Origin: a bacterium | GTDB taxonomy: Bacteria; Bacillota; Clostridia; Lachnospirales; Lachnospiraceae | Length of the DNA: 5,320 bases | NCBI GenBank assembly: GCA_004562765.1 | Contig: SFRL01000091.1 | Span: 1-5,320 of the forward strand | Direction of reading: 5' to 3' | Shown: positions 1-4,982 of the stretch, one piece after another | How the letters are laid out: each line of letters begins with the position of its first letter | Numbering within the stretch: the first letter of the stretch is position 1 | The notes under the pieces: model-generated | What the model was told of the DNA's origin: nothing | Databases searched by the model: none | The model's input: only the letters and a program-made list of their open reading frames with translations | Made by a program: the position numbers and the translations under genes

Positions 1-503
1 CCCCATGTGACATTGGCGGAGATGGATTCACTTTCAGATTGGGCGAAGGCACCGGAGAGGGTGATCCGCAGCTCACTGTCCTCCTCCAGAGAATTGATAT
101 TTTCCTTCTCGAAGATGACTGCGATGCCGAGCTGTTTGAGCGCCCGGACATAGTAGAGGCAGTCCACCGTGTTGCGGGAGAAGCGGGAGACCGACTTGGT
201 CAGGATCACATCGATTTTTTTCTGGCGGCAGTGCCGAATCATCCGCATGAAGTCCTCACGCTTCTTGGCCGAAGTTCCGGTGATGCCCTTGTCCGCAAAG
301 ATGCCGGCCATCGTCCAGGCGGTGTTGGACATGATCTTATCGGTATAGTACTCTTTCTGCACCTCATAGCTGTTTGCCTGATCCTCCTCTTTGGTGGAGA
401 CTCGGCAGTAAGCTGCCACCCGGAGCTGTCTGCGGGCTTCTGCCTGACGGGTGGCTTCCGGCTTGGCAGGGATCTTAATTACTCTTGGGGAATCCTCTTT
501 CAT
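1..503 (-). CDS. Large serine recombinase, N-terminal catalytic part (runs off the left edge)
   Basis: Site-specific recombinase of the resolvase/invertase superfamily that cuts and rejoins DNA through a serine-DNA link; here probably for excision or integration of the element. 167 complete codons lie in the window. After a basic leader of about 26 residues comes the resolvase fold: AAYCRVS with the catalytic serine at residue 36, FADKGITGTS at 69-78, and VSRFSRNTVD at 105-114 carrying the active-site arginines 107 and 110. IFEKENINSL (130-139) and AFAQSESESIS (152-162) follow, as in large serine recombinases. The recombinase and zinc-ribbon domains would lie beyond position 1. The start is ATG at 503, with AAAGGAG upstream inside the preceding gene; ATGA overlaps that gene's stop by 4 bp, so translation is probably coupled. 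This is the only intact catalytic domain of the three recombinase genes. Confidence 0.93.
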   Translation of the reverse strand, partial: MKEDSPRVIKIPAKPEATRQAEARRQLRVAAYCRVSTKEEDQANSYEVQKEYYTDKIMSNTAWTMAGIFADKGITGTSAKKREDFMRMIRHCRQKKIDVILTKSVSRFSRNTVDCLYYVRALKQLGIAVIFEKENINSLEEDSELRITLSGAFAQSESESISANVTW

Positions 504-1246
504 TGCAGGTCGCTCCTTTCTATGACTTGCCCATTTTTTAATCGCAGTTTGACATTTTGGCGGGTCACCAGCACCCCGGACACGGTGCTTTTCAGAAGAT
601 CAGCGTTCAGTTCCGCCACGCATTCGAATGCGGAGAAGAGGCGCCGGAGGCGATTTGTTTCATATTCTTCATCCCCCAGCGCAGCATATTGCTCTGCCAC
701 AAGCCGAAGGATCAGCGCTTTGGCGTTGTCCTCGTCGATTGGCTGCTGCTCCAGCGCGTTATCCAGCGCCTCCTGCGTTTTAGGATGTGTGGCTGGCGTG
801 GAACTGCGCTGATGCCGTATGCGGTCCGGGTAATTTGCGAGACCGTTGAGCAGGTCGGTAACACTTTGTTCCACTCGCTCAGATGGCGGTGTACCACAGA
901 GCCTGCGCAGCACCTTTTGCGCTTCCGTCTTTTTCGGAAGCTGGGGCTTGTTTGAGCGTTTTTCATTTGCTGCGATGAGCTGTTCCTTATCTATGAGCTT
1001 GGGATATTCTTTTTCTCCGGTGTAGCGTGCGTCCGCCAGAATACGGGCGACCATATTTTTGTTCCAGAGCCGTCCCTCGTCGTATGGGATATCCTGCTGG
1101 CGAAGCGACTCCGTCAACTCATTCAAGGATTCTCCTGCAATATATCGGAGGAAAATCTCCTGCACAAGTTTCGCCTCTGATTCCTGTATGACGATCTCAC
1201 CCAGAGCCATCTTGTAACCGAAGGGCTGCTTCCGGTTTCCCATCAC
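500..1246 (-). CDS. Recombinase-domain protein without a catalytic domain (middle gene of the trio)
   Basis: 248 residues. It begins directly with the DNA-binding 'recombinase' domain of large serine recombinases: KQPFGYKMALGEI (7-19), a helical stretch with EAKLVQEIFLRYIAGESLNE, then WNKNMVARILADARYTGEKEYP near residues 60-82. There is no YxRVS serine motif or SRFxRN arginine motif. The rest is helical and charged and ends KLRLKNGQVIERSDLQ. I recall similar stand-alone proteins of about 245 residues beside full recombinases in Clostridia elements, so the missing catalytic domain is probably the family's normal state. It may act as an accessory or directionality subunit; that is inference. 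The start is GTG at 1246 (GTGA overlaps the upstream stop) or the adjacent ATG at 1243; GAGAGGA lies 7 to 10 bases upstream. The stop overlaps the next start as ATGA. Confidence 0.85.
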   Translation of the reverse strand: MMGNRKQPFGYKMALGEIVIQESEAKLVQEIFLRYIAGESLNELTESLRQQDIPYDEGRLWNKNMVARILADARYTGEKEYPKLIDKEQLIAANEKRSNKPQLPKKTEAQKVLRRLCGTPPSERVEQSVTDLLNGLANYPDRIRHQRSSTPATHPKTQEALDNALEQQPIDEDNAKALILRLVAEQYAALGDEEYETNRLRRLFSAFECVAELNADLLKSTVSGVLVTRQNVKLRLKNGQVIERSDLQ

Positions 1247-1926
1247 CGCACCGTCCTCTCTATGGACTCCCGCAGCCCCAGCCCATTTTTCAGGCAGAAG
1301 CGGACGGAGTCGTTGCTCTCTATGATAATTTTTTCAACGAGTTCACCAAACAGTTCCGTGTCAAAGCTGTCGAGGAATTCCGGCCCATCTTCCAGGATGT
1401 CTATCAAGTCTCGTGTTTGCAGGGCGGTCATGTCGCTCTCAGCATCCATCAGCTTTTCTTTTTCCAGCTTGGCCTGCCGGAGCTGCTTGGTCAGCTCATT
1501 GGTTTTGGCTATAAAAATGTCAGGATCAACAAGGCCCTGCTGTTTGAGGAAGGCCAATGTCTGATTCTGACTGGATAGATCTGATATTCTTTTATTCTGG
1601 GCGACGATGTCAGGACTCCAGAGCATCCTGCGATTGCGGATCATCTGGAGGTTTGTAAGCATCTGTTCCAGAATGGGGATGCTCTGATGTTTCAGCTTGT
1701 AGTATAGGCGGCAGAAGGATTCCTGAACTTGGGTTTCTGGTATAGGAGTAATCTGACATTCGTGTCTCTCTTCATGATTGCAGCAGCACCAATACCATTT
1801 TTGATTGATTTTCTTCGCCCGAACACGTGCTCCGCAAGAACAGCGTATCTGCCTTGAAATGGTGTCGTGAAGCAGCGTTGGCTCTCTTTTTCGTGTTTTC
1901 CGAAGCTGTTGAGCTTGGTCAAACAT
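1243..1926 (-). pseudogene. Serine recombinase C-terminal fragment (zinc ribbon and coiled coil)
   Basis: C-terminal half of the recombinase whose N-terminus is at 1919-2284, now in another frame. Family similarity begins at MFDQAQQLR, normally well inside a recombinase just before the zinc ribbon. Counting from ATG 1926 (227 residues), IRCSCG gives C29 and C31, and YWCCC plus HEC give C47-C49 and C57 as zinc-ribbon cysteines. Residues about 95-150 form the long charged, coiled-coil-like helix typical of this group. The end, VEKIIIESNDSVRFCLKNG, resembles the usual C-terminal strand. The frame is open upstream to a TTG at 1962, but those residues look like an out-of-frame reading of the catalytic domain. 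ATG 1926 overlaps the TGA of the N-terminal fragment (ATGTTTGA), so ribosomes might reinitiate and make a separate polypeptide. The length lost between the halves, roughly 180-210 residues, is my estimate from family layout. Confidence 0.8.
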
Positions 1927-2284
1927 CTGTGTTGCGGGCAAAGCGGGAGATGGACTTAACAAGGATCTGATCGATCAGACCCCGACGGCAGTCTGCCATC
2001 ATCCGCTGGAAGTCATTCCGTTTAGCCACCGTAGTTCCGGTGATCCCCTCATCAGCATAGATGTCAACCATCCGCCATTCGGCCTTGCTTGAGATCAGCT
2101 CCGTGTAGTAGCGGTTTTGGGCCGCAAAGGAATTGAGTTGATCCTCGGAGTCCGAGCTGACACGAGTATAGGCTGCGACCCGCAGCCGCACATTTTGAGG
2201 CCGTTCCGTAGGTTCGATTTTTATAACACGGGCCTGCTTTTCTGCCAGTGCTGTTGTTCCGTCTACCAGCCGCTTTTCATCCAT
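1919..2284 (-). pseudogene. Serine recombinase N-terminal fragment, truncated at SRFARNT
   Basis: 121 residues. After a charged leader, LRVAAYTRVSSDSEDQLNSF (34-53) places the catalytic serine at residue 43. YADEGITGTT and ILVKSISRFARNT follow, with active-site arginines 114 and 117. The frame then reads two residues, D and V, and stops. The paralogue at the left edge continues at this point with VDCLYYVRALKQLG, so the rest of the catalytic domain and all of the DNA-binding domain are gone. The start is ATG at 2284 with an almost ideal AAGGAGGTGA ribosome site, so the gene was designed for strong expression. It heads the recombinase cluster, 74 bases after the small gene at 2359-2502. As it stands it cannot be a working recombinase. 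A sequencing error alone would not explain it, because a whole central region is missing. Confidence 0.85.
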
Positions 2285-2358
2285 ATCCGCTCACCTCCTT
2301 TTTGCAACACAAACACTACCACAACTGCATCCAAATAGCTACTGAAAGATGAAGAAAA

Positions 2359-2502
2359 TCAGAGAAAAAACATGACTTCAACACCGCTATTCGCGGCGAT
2401 CCGTGCGGCAATTTTTCTCAGTTCTTTTTCGGTGAAAATACCGCATTCCCGGAGCTTTCTGAGTAGGATGACGATCCCATAGTAATTGATATTGGGGTTC
2501 AT
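2359..2502 (-). CDS. Small conserved-looking 47-residue protein upstream of the recombinases
   Basis: It begins MNPNINYYGIVILLRKLRE, continues with CGIFTEKELRKIAARIAANS and ends GVEVMFFL. The ATG at 2502 has a good AAAGGAG ribosome site 7-8 bases upstream. The middle, GIFTEKELRKIAARIA, resembles the short amphipathic two-helix peptides, loosely SHOCT-like, that I associate with recombinase clusters in Clostridia elements; that resemblance is from memory. There is no signal peptide or membrane segment. It lies directly upstream of and co-oriented with the recombinase genes, probably in the same transcript. A role as a recombination directionality factor or regulator is possible from position and size only; nothing in the sequence proves it. 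Confidence 0.7.
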   Translation of the reverse strand: MNPNINYYGIVILLRKLRECGIFTEKELRKIAARIAANSGVEVMFFL

Positions 2503-2533
2503 AGATGTTCTCCTTTCTGCATTCGACTATCTC

Positions 2534-2657
2534 TGCGGCACAAGCATGGGCACCGTCCGAAGAAGGAAAAGGCAGGAGAGAATAGAGGGACCATTGGGCA
2601 AAGGAAAGCGAATATAAAAATACTGGAGAGGTGGACAGCTCCCATGCTTCTGCCGCA
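2534..2657. repeat. 17-bp near-perfect inverted repeat, arms about 90 bases apart
   Basis: TGCGGCACAAGCATGGG at 2534-2550 pairs with CCCATGCTTCTGCCGCA at 2641-2657. Sixteen of 17 positions are complementary; the one mismatch is C2541 against C2650. The right arm ends six bases before the next hairpin. The arms could close a long-range stem in RNA or form a paired protein site in DNA. Confidence 0.8.
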
Positions 2658-2663
2658 AGAGTG

Positions 2664-2711
2664 TGGTCACTCCGGTGATGGAAGCAAATGATTCCATCAC
2701 CGGAGCGGCCA
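2664..2711. repeat. Strong hairpin with a 14-bp perfect stem
   Basis: CTCCGGTGATGGAA at 2670-2683 and TTCCATCACCGGAG at 2692-2705 are perfect reverse complements around the 8-base loop GCAAATGA. Outside them, TGGTCA (2664-2669) faces CGGCCA (2706-2711); four pairs plus one G-T pair and one mismatch extend the stem to about 20 bp. No T-run follows on either strand, so a simple terminator is unlikely. Confidence 0.85.
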
Positions 2712-3021
2712 GAACTTTACGGTTTTGTTTGCCTGTATTCGACACTACTTCCCCAGGCGGGGCGGCAACTTGAACTGTGCTGGCGCACATCACGGGAGTT
2801 TCACCCCTCCGAGGATCTCTCGAAGCTGCGTACAGGAGTATCATTGTGGGCTGACGGGATCATGGCGGGGACAGCTTGCCAAGGCTGCCTTGGCCTGAGT
2901 GGGTATCGCTCTGCACCTTACTTGGCCGTCCTTTGATGCGGAGTTTCTCCGCACAGGTGGTCATCGCGCACTCGGTCTGACGCTGGCTCCGTCAGCTAAT
3001 GTATTCAAGTTGCCGGATATG

Positions 3022-3041
3022 ACCGCTTGGGCGGTGTTTTT
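3022..3041 (+). terminator. Short terminator-like hairpin with T-run
   Basis: ACCGC (3022-3026), loop TTGG and GCGGT (3031-3035) form a 5-bp stem followed by GTTTTTC on the plus strand. It has the form of a small intrinsic terminator, but I see no plus-strand gene for it to serve, and its right arm is also part of the larger fold at 3031-3120. Confidence 0.35.
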
Positions 3042-3120
3042 CAAGGAACAAAGCCGCTGATTTATCAGCAGCGGAGTGAGGTTCAAAGCCCTCTCACTCT
3101 ATTAGCCGTTGAAAACACCG
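3031..3120. repeat. Possible three-way-junction fold downstream of the sigma-like gene
   Basis: CGGTGTTTTTCAA (3032-3044) pairs with TTGAAAACACCG (3109-3120), with one bulged base, and encloses two more inverted repeats. CCGCTG (3054-3059) with CAGCGG (3066-3071), alternatively GCTGAT with ATCAGC, makes one hairpin. GAGTGAG (3074-3080) with CTCACTC (3093-3099) makes the other. Read on the minus strand it begins about 20 bases after the sigma-like stop codon, so it may also end or stabilise that transcript; the tail CTTTGTT after CAGCGG is a weak T-run. Confidence 0.55.
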
Positions 3121-3139
3121 TTTGCACCAAACTTTTTTG

Positions 3140-3601
3140 TCATCTCAGCATCTTTTTCATTTTCTGCAAAATACGGATCTTTCGATTATGGATCGTCATT
3201 CGATGGATACCCATCATTTCTTCAAGCTCACGCTCTGAGCACTCGTCGAAAAACAGCGCATGGATCAGAGCCCGTTCTTCTTCGCTCAACTGATCCAGTG
3301 CGGCCCGCAAACGGCATAAATCGTCTTTCTTGATCACGGCATCCTCGACGCCTTCAGCATCGTCCGCAAACTGGCACTTTGCAGAATATACGAGCCGCTC
3401 CAGCGAATCCTCTTTGCTGGGAACGTAACTCTCCGCACCATTCGCAGCATTTTTCCTGCGCTGCTCGCTTTTCAGATCCACCTCCATGTATTTCATCTTG
3501 CGGTCACTTTTCTTCAAGACTTCCAACACATCCGGGCGCTCTTTTAAGCAGGGATATATCTTCAAATAATCGACCCGATATGGGTTATTGTGATACGACA
3601 T
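3140..3601 (-). CDS. Sigma-70-family-like regulator of mobile-element type
   Basis: 153 residues, smaller than a full sigma factor. Residues about 102-153 form a region-4-like helix-turn-helix: LDQLSEEERALIHALFFDE, then SERELEEMMGIHRMTIHNRK as the turn and recognition helix, then the basic end ILQKMKKMLR. The N-terminus, NNPYRVDYLKIYPCLKERPD followed by EVLKKSDRKMKYMEVDLK, is one I associate with sigma-like proteins of Clostridia conjugative elements. No region 2 (-10 melting) is evident, so it may bind promoter DNA as an activator or partial sigma rather than replace sigma-A. The start is ATG at 3601 with CGGAGG 8-9 bases upstream. That ribosome site is one arm of a 13-bp perfect inverted repeat (3609-3654), which suggests control of translation. 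Likely targets are element genes; the target is inference. Confidence 0.85.
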   Translation of the reverse strand: MSYHNNPYRVDYLKIYPCLKERPDVLEVLKKSDRKMKYMEVDLKSEQRRKNAANGAESYVPSKEDSLERLVYSAKCQFADDAEGVEDAVIKKDDLCRLRAALDQLSEEERALIHALFFDECSERELEEMMGIHRMTIHNRKIRILQKMKKMLR

Positions 3602-3608
3602 CTTCTGT

Positions 3609-3654
3609 CCTCCGTTTCATCATTTTGGAAATTTTAAAAACGATGAAACGGAGG
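3609..3654 (-). promoter_or_regulatory. 13-bp perfect inverted repeat that would hide the sigma gene's ribosome site
   Basis: On the minus strand CCTCCGTTTCATC (3654-3642) is followed by a 20-base A/T-rich loop and its exact complement GATGAAACGGAGG (3621-3609). The second arm contains the CGGAGG used by ATG 3601, and the first arm is a literal anti-Shine-Dalgarno (CCTCC). A folded transcript would mask the start; a ribosome moving through the first arm would open it. Confidence 0.7.
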
Positions 3655-3817
3655 GCCTCGGCATCTCTTGCAGGCAGAAGGCCAGCAAAACAAAACGCTC
3701 ATTCAGTTCCTTTCTGGAACCAAATGAGCGAAAAAGCCGCTTGATCTGCCTTCCCACTATGGCCGCATTGATCCGTCTTGCTCTCTTTGAGAGCAAGGAC
3801 TGCAAATCAAGCGACAC
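3620..3817 (-). CDS. Possible 65-codon leader frame ending inside the ribosome-site hairpin
   Basis: The frame opens with GTG at 3817 and its TGA occupies 3622-3620, at the edge of the downstream arm of the 3609-3654 inverted repeat and 18 bases before the sigma-like ATG. The product would be basic and partly helical (SKRARRINAAIVGRQIKRLF early on, KELNERFVLLAFCLQEMPR later); I do not recognise it. No Shine-Dalgarno precedes the GTG, and the frame crosses three inverted repeats, so it may be open by chance. If it is translated, its ribosomes would pull open the hairpin and couple sigma translation to leader translation. A competing leader frame lies at 3634-3702. Confidence 0.35.
   Translation of the reverse strand: MSLDLQSLLSKRARRINAAIVGRQIKRLFRSFGSRKELNERFVLLAFCLQEMPRPSVSSFLKFPK
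3634..3702 (-). CDS. Possible 22-codon leader peptide with its own ribosome site
   Basis: ATG at 3702 is preceded by AAAGGAACTGA, a plausible ribosome site at 5-6 bases' spacing. The frame begins MSVLFCWPSACK and stops with TAA at 3636-3634, in the loop of the inverted repeat that masks the sigma gene's ribosome site. Its own ribosome site and ATG lie in the 3' arm of the hairpin at 3696-3730. The peptide is rich in Cys and Pro and resembles no protein I know. Its case rests on the ribosome site and on where it stops. Confidence 0.35.
   Translation of the reverse strand: MSVLFCWPSACKRCRGPPFHRF
3687..3730 (-). terminator. Intrinsic-terminator-like hairpin, possibly ending the protease operon
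   Basis: On the minus strand CGCTCATT (3730-3723) pairs with AATGAGCG (3703-3696). After a 2x2 internal mismatch GTTCC (3720-3716) pairs with GGAAC (3710-3706) around AGAAA. The stem is followed by TTTTGTTTT (3695-3687), as expected of a Rho-independent terminator for the ImmA and zinc-ribbon transcript or of an attenuator for the sigma-like gene. Confidence 0.55.
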
Positions 3818-3843
3818 ATGGGAAGGTCACGCATCAAGCGGCT
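3731..3843 (-). repeat. Long nested inverted repeat followed by a T-run
   Basis: On the minus strand AGCCGCTTGAT (3843-3833) and CCTTCCCA (3826-3819) find complements TGGGAAGG (3756-3749) and ATCAAGCGGCT (3745-3735): 19 paired bases split by an unequal internal loop. They enclose a 9-bp perfect hairpin, CTTGCTCTC and GAGAGCAAG (3777-3797, loop TTT). The outer 3' arm runs into TTTTT (3735-3731). The octamer CGCTTGAT also recurs at 3806-3813 (minus strand), so a repeated protein-binding site is a second possibility. Confidence 0.6.
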
Positions 3844-3876
3844 CCGGGGTACAAACTTGGATATTCAATTTTTAGT

Positions 3877-3911
3877 TGTAACGGGTAAGGCGCTTCCTAC
3901 ACGCCGTTACA
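3877..3911. repeat. 8-bp inverted repeat just after the zinc-ribbon stop codon
   Basis: TGTAACGG (3877-3884) and CCGTTACA (3904-3911) are perfect complements with a 19-base spacer. On the minus strand the hairpin begins 3 bases after the stop codon. No T-run follows, so it is at best a weak terminator or a stabilising 3' structure. Confidence 0.45.
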
Positions 3912-3913
3912 GC

Positions 3914-4153
3914 TTAGAATCGGTTAAGTCGAAATGCCACTGGCGGGAAAAACACCTGCTCTCCGCAATGGGGACATTTCACATAAACTGCGCCGTGATT
4001 TCCTTTACACAGGATCTCTAATTTGTTCTGGCAATACGGGCAAATTCTCGCCATTGTAATATGGCTGGAATACTGTTTTTTCAATTCCTGCTGCTCTGTC
4101 TGTATGCAGGAATAGCGTTGTGGATCCAGTTCCCTTGCATTGATTTTTGCCAT
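3914..4153 (-). CDS. Small zinc-ribbon protein
   Basis: 79 residues. The C-terminal half holds two CxxC knuckles, CPYC at 38-41 and CPHC at 60-63, with LEILCKGNHGAVYVK between them, which makes a zinc ribbon. It ends FFPPVAFRLNRF, a tail I have the impression of seeing in short element-borne zinc-ribbon proteins. The N-terminal 33 residues are polar and helical. The start is ATG at 4153 with GGGAG about 7 bases upstream. An internal Met at residue 34 (MARICPYC) is where some relatives may begin, but it has no ribosome site here. The gene lies 17 bases after the protease gene and is surely co-transcribed. It may bind nucleic acid or a protein partner; the function is unknown. Confidence 0.75.
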   Translation of the reverse strand: MAKINARELDPQRYSCIQTEQQELKKQYSSHITMARICPYCQNKLEILCKGNHGAVYVKCPHCGEQVFFPPVAFRLNRF

Positions 4154-4170
4154 ACTTTCTCCCTGCCATA

Positions 4171-4887
4171 TCAGGCGATCTCATTTTTCTCCGGAAATAT
4201 ATCTACCAGTGCATACGGGTCATACAAATCATTTCTCCCTACCAAACCGAGTTGGGATAATCTTATAGTCAGTGCTGTTTTGGACACACCGAGCCGCTTT
4301 GCGGCCTCCGAAAAACGCTCATAGTCTTTGCGTGCGTATATGCGATTCAGCACGCTGATACCATCTTTCAGGCCAACATTTGCCATATGGCGATATACCA
4401 GTTCCTTTGGCAAGAGAAGAAATGAAGTCAGCACATTGGTCTGCCACTCCTCCCAATCAAGAACAGGGTATTGCGTATGTTCATCTGTCATGCGAAATAC
4501 GCAGCGAGGAGTTTGCGCCTCATATTCTTCCGGATACAGCATCCAAAACAGTTGATGCGCTGCTTCGTGCATCATAGTAAAGTTCAAACGGCCAATCTGA
4601 TTTTCTGCCACAAGGCTCTGATCAATGAAGGCCGTTTTTCCGTCTAATTCATAGTCGAGCCTTGTGCCGTCCCTTTGAGGGATCGTTATGATCACCCCCG
4701 AAGTTGCCGTAAGGCCGATGGCATCATGTGCTTCACTGATATCTGCAAAGGTAAATTGCAGGCCACACATCTTCTCTGCAAAATCTGCCGGATCAATATG
4801 ATCGACCTTTTGAGGGACTTTTTTAAGGTAATCACGAAGCAATCTGCGGGAAATGTGTTCGATGTCTTTCCGTGAAAGCCAGAGCAT
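4171..4887 (-). CDS. ImmA/IrrE-family metalloprotease
   Basis: Zinc peptidase of the family whose members, such as ImmA of ICEBs1, cut XRE-type repressors to release element genes. In the 238-residue product, MMHEAAHQLFW carries the HExxH zinc motif at 107-111. DWEEWQTNVLTSFLLLP (144-160) supplies the probable third ligand, E147, in the spot of the family's ExxAN helix. Residues about 183-216, with FSEAAKRLGVSKTALTIRLSQLG, form the helix-turn-helix-like C-terminus usual in the family. I chose ATG 4887 because AAAGGGG lies about 9 bases upstream and it gives the family-like start MLWLSRKDIE. The frame is open to a GTG at 4917, which has no ribosome site. A strong promoter with a palindrome and an SOS box lies directly upstream, and an XRE gene precedes it. 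The target is inferred from family and context. Confidence 0.9.
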   Translation of the reverse strand: MLWLSRKDIEHISRRLLRDYLKKVPQKVDHIDPADFAEKMCGLQFTFADISEAHDAIGLTATSGVIITIPQRDGTRLDYELDGKTAFIDQSLVAENQIGRLNFTMMHEAAHQLFWMLYPEEYEAQTPRCVFRMTDEHTQYPVLDWEEWQTNVLTSFLLLPKELVYRHMANVGLKDGISVLNRIYARKDYERFSEAAKRLGVSKTALTIRLSQLGLVGRNDLYDPYALVDIFPEKNEIA

Positions 4888-4926
4888 CTGTATGCGCCCC
4901 TTTCTATTCCAACGCACCCACGAATT

Positions 4927-4940
4927 AGAACATTTGTTCG
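4927..4940 (-). promoter_or_regulatory. LexA (SOS) box
   Basis: The minus strand reads CGAACAAATGTTCT. It matches the Bacillus-type LexA/DinR consensus CGAACRNRYGTTYC at 13 of 14 positions; only the last base differs. It would cover about +8 to +21 of the ImmA promoter, a position where LexA can block transcription. It implies induction of the protease by DNA damage. Confidence 0.7.
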
Positions 4941-4953
4941 CTTCTTGTTAGAA

Positions 4954-4982
4954 AGTATATCATGATCGCTAATCTATGTCAA
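4954..4982 (-). promoter_or_regulatory. Near-consensus sigma-A promoter of the ImmA operon
   Basis: On the minus strand TTGACA (4982-4977) and TATACT (4959-4954) are separated by exactly 17 bases. The start of transcription is expected near 4947, giving an untranslated leader of about 60 bases. The -35 overlaps the stop codon of the XRE gene. Confidence 0.9.

Larger units (their letters stand above)
2503..3139. other. 637-base stretch with no convincing gene, rich in inverted repeats
   Basis: No reading frame here has both a ribosome site and recognisable protein character. The longest minus-strand frame (2527-2844, 105 codons, ATG at 2844) lacks a Shine-Dalgarno sequence and runs straight through the best palindromes. 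Strong inverted repeats are crowded together: 2534-2550 with 2641-2657, 2664-2711, 2878-2894, 2937-2953, 2977-2995, 3022-3035 and 3031-3120. It sits between the sigma-like gene and the recombinase cluster. Possible roles are a structured RNA, a transfer origin, or a long leader for the recombinase transcript. A weak TATATT at about 2609-2614 on the minus strand is the only -10-like box I see ahead of the small gene, and it has no good -35. Confidence 0.6.
3602..3913 (-). promoter_or_regulatory. Hairpin-dense 312-base leader of the sigma-like gene
   Basis: Between the zinc-ribbon stop and the sigma-like start, the minus strand holds four successive inverted repeats: 3911-3877, 3843-3735 with an inner hairpin, 3730-3696, and 3654-3609. 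Two are followed by T-runs, and the last covers the sigma ribbon's ribosome site. I found no good sigma-A promoter in the segment, so transcription probably enters from the protease operon or from a promoter I cannot see. The arrangement suggests attenuation or translational coupling; the mechanism is inference. Confidence 0.55.

Noticed and set aside
39..812. Long plus-strand frame opposite the left two recombinase genes
   Set aside because: The minus strand here clearly encodes recombinase motifs; the plus-strand reading has no ribosome site and a low-complexity Ser/Arg-rich end.
2770..2830. Group II intron-like fragments (GTGCGCC, GGGTGAAACTCCC on the minus strand)
   Set aside because: No domain V or VI, no reverse transcriptase and no defined intron ends could be recognised.
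2527..2844. 105-codon minus-strand frame with protein-like stretches such as VQVAAPPGEVVSNTGKQNRK
   Set aside because: There is no ribosome site before ATG 2844, the composition is unusual, and the frame passes through the strongest palindromes. I have a vague memory of similar hypothetical proteins, but that may reflect conserved DNA mis-called as a gene.
2688..2936. Plus-strand 82-codon frame in the gene-free region
   Set aside because: No ribosome site, starts inside the 14-bp hairpin and has no recognisable domain.
3074..3099. tRNA-like T-arm (GGTTCAAAGCC) in the fold at 3031-3120
   Set aside because: There is no acceptor stem, anticodon arm or D-arm in the right places; only the short motif resembles a tRNA.
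3757..3819. 20-codon frame from ATG 3819 as a leader peptide
   Set aside because: It has no ribosome site; it was kept only as a possibility behind the two other leader frames.
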